DNA of 64,000 nt. Source: CAVWSM01 sp963799425. GTDB taxonomy: Bacteria > Actinomycetota > Actinomycetes > Jiangellales > Jiangellaceae. Within the stretch, counting starts at the first letter, position 1; every line of letters begins with the position of its first letter. The notes under the pieces were generated by a model. That model was not told where the DNA came from. It worked only from the letters and a program-made list of their open reading frames with translations, and ran no database searches. Positions 62,699-64,000 of this stretch are shown here, in pieces. The stretch covers positions 147,480-211,479 of the forward strand of contig CAWCXA010000020.1 in NCBI GenBank assembly GCA_963799425.1. The letters run 5' to 3'. The position numbers were made by a program, and so were the translations under genes.

Positions 62699-64000
62699 TC
62701 AGCGTCGGACTGCCCGAGCGGCCTCAACCATGTGACTGAGTGCCAGCTCGACCTCGGTGTATCCACGGGTCTTGAGTCCGCAGTCGGGGTTGACCCCGGA
62801 GCCGCTCCCCCGGCACGGCCTGCGCCGCCGTTGAGACGAGGTCCGTCAGCTCCTGCGGTGGAGGGCATCGGGGGAGTGGATGTCGTACACACCAGGCCCC
62901 ACGCCGCGGGCGAATCCGATGGCCCGCAGGTCGTCGAGCACCTCCATGCGGGAGCGAGCTGCCTCTATCGTCGTCACGTCCGCGTCCAGCCCATCGATGG
63001 CCTCGATGATGTCGCCGAACTCCGAGTAGCAGAGGTGCGTGTGGACCTGAGTGGACGTCGAGGCTCCGCCGGTTCGAGCCGAACGCGTCCACAGCCCAGT
63101 CGAGGTAGGCCTTGTGTTGCTCGGCCCGCGGGGCAGCAGCTCGCGGAGTGCCGGCTCGTCGACCTGCACCACTCCGATCCCACCTGCCTCGAGGTCGCGC
63201 ACTTCGTCGCGCAGGGCAAGCGCCACCTGGTCGGCGGTCACGGCAAGCGGCTGGTCGTCGCGGACGAACGACCAGGCGAGCACCGTGACCGGTCCGGTGA
63301 GCATGCCCTTGACGGGACTGCGGGTGAGCTGCTGTGCATAGGTCGCCCAGCGCACTGTCATGGGACGCGGTCGGCTCACGTCGCCGTGCAGGATCGGTGG
63401 GCGGACGCATCGGCTGCCGTACGACTGCACCCACCCGTGCTCTGTTGCCGCGAATCCGTCGAGCTGCTCGGCGAAGTACTGCACCATGTCGTTCCGCTCG
63501 GGCTCACCGTGGACGAGGACGTCGAGGCCGAGTCGCTCCTGCAGACTGATCACGCGCTCGATCTCCTCCTCGATGCGCCGCTCGAGTAAGCCGATTGGTC
63601 GATCGCTCCCGATCGCAGCTCGGCGCGGGCGGTTCGCAGCTCGGTCGTCTGCGGGAACGAGCCGATGGTGGTGGTCGGCAGCGGCGGCAGCTGCAGGCGG
63701 TCCTGCTGTGCCCGAGCGCGTTCGGCGTACGGCACGCGTCGCCGATGCTCCGGCCGCAGCGACCGCACCCGTGCTCGTACCTGATCGTCGACGGTCGGAA
63801 CCGACGCAAAGCTCGGCGTCGGCGCCACAGCGGCCTCACCGCGCAGCACCTGTGCCAGCGCCACTACCTCATCCACCTTCTGCCGCGCGAACGCGAGGCG
63901 GGCCCGGACGTCGTCAGCCAGCGACGTCTCGGCCGAAGCGTGCAGTAGGGGACGTGCACAAGCGAGCAGGATGTTGACACGGCGAGCTCGCCGACCGAGC
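62699..64000 (-). pseudogene. metE: Cobalamin-independent methionine synthase, C-terminal part, frameshifted
   Basis: The gene runs off the right edge. From the 5' side the pieces are RARLAFARQKVDEVVALAQV, LPPLPTTTIGSFPQTTELRT, ISLQERLGLDVLVHGEPERN, DMVQYFAEQLDGFAATEHGW and VHTHLCYSEFGDIIEAIDGL (zinc His and Cys), and finally VNPDCGLKTRGYTEVELALS (last zinc Cys), ending at 62699. These are the hallmarks of MetE, which methylates homocysteine from 5-methyl-tetrahydropteroyl-polyglutamate. At least four frame changes are visible in a normally essential-type gene, which argues for indels in the assembly rather than decay. Confidence 0.88.

Noticed and set aside
1..64000. CRISPR arrays, tRNA/rRNA genes, transposases, integrases or phage genes
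   Set aside because: No regularly spaced repeats, tRNA-like cloverleaf ends, DDE transposase or integrase motifs were seen on either strand by reading; weak or very short elements could still be missed.

Overview
The window is high-GC, gene-dense actinobacterial DNA (Actinomycetota). The signs are strong G/C third-position bias, frequent GTG starts, RhaSTPQ-type sugar ABC genes, HxlR, PadR and LuxR regulators, an ECF41 (SigJ-like) sigma factor, two MMPL exporters and a DUF1707 protein. The genus cannot be fixed from sequence reading alone. I saw no rRNA, tRNA, CRISPR array, insertion sequence or prophage.

Layout. 0-9.8 kb: the start of a TOBE/HTH regulator, a one-piece GAF histidine kinase/response regulator, and an operon of class II aldolase, HAD phosphatase, DhaL and DhaK without DhaM. 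Then come a broken alpha/beta hydrolase, a DUF6069-like membrane protein, a frameshifted cobalamin-binding-type protein and an ankyrin protein. 10.1-22.7 kb: an L-rhamnose catabolic locus on the minus strand. Its order is rhaT (ATPase), rhaP, rhaQ, rhaS, mutarotase, isomerase, bifunctional aldolase/lactaldehyde dehydrogenase, FGGY kinase, L-lactate dehydrogenase and a LuxR-type regulator. A LacI regulator is divergent, with two similar palindromic operators between. Rhamnose is imported, epimerised, isomerised, phosphorylated and cleaved to DHAP and L-lactaldehyde, which goes through L-lactate to pyruvate. Most enzyme genes here carry frameshifts.

22.7-29.4 kb: an unusual cluster combining a GTP cyclohydrolase II/RibD-reductase fusion, a zinc-type dehydrogenase, a cysteine-free 6-pyruvoyltetrahydropterin-synthase homologue, two GT4 glycosyltransferases and a GT39-like membrane glycosyltransferase. 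It may make a glycosylated pterin- or pyrimidine-derived metabolite and is the best candidate here for an undescribed system. 29.4-36.2 kb: a duplicated module of SDR plus four-helix membrane protein. The second SDR copy is frameshifted and separated from its membrane-protein partner by an MMPL exporter and a reductase remnant.

36.2-54.4 kb: mostly intact stress, transport and regulation genes. These are an HxlR regulator with a divergent FAD oxidase, a SulP transporter, a peptidoglycan-binding lipoprotein, a Kup potassium transporter, an ECF41 sigma/epimerase pair with a matching promoter, a cNMP-binding protein, a second MMPL exporter, LuxR and AraC regulators, a cysteine-less Asp/Glu-racemase-like protein, a glyoxalase and a GAF protein. 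54.4-55.6 kb is a cluster of gene fragments (TPR-type regulator, SRAP, ester cyclase) around a small zinc-ribbon gene.

55.6-64 kb: a PadR regulator with palindromic operators facing a DUF1707 gene, a secreted sialidase-like beta-propeller protein, then heavily frameshifted genes: a PhoX/DUF839 protein, a LacI remnant, an FG-GAP fragment, a PQQ-type sugar dehydrogenase and the C-terminal part of metE. Frameshifts in housekeeping or well-conserved genes (metE, rhaI, rhaQ) suggest that many are indel errors in the assembly. The nonsense codon plus missing ends in the SRAP fragment look like true decay.
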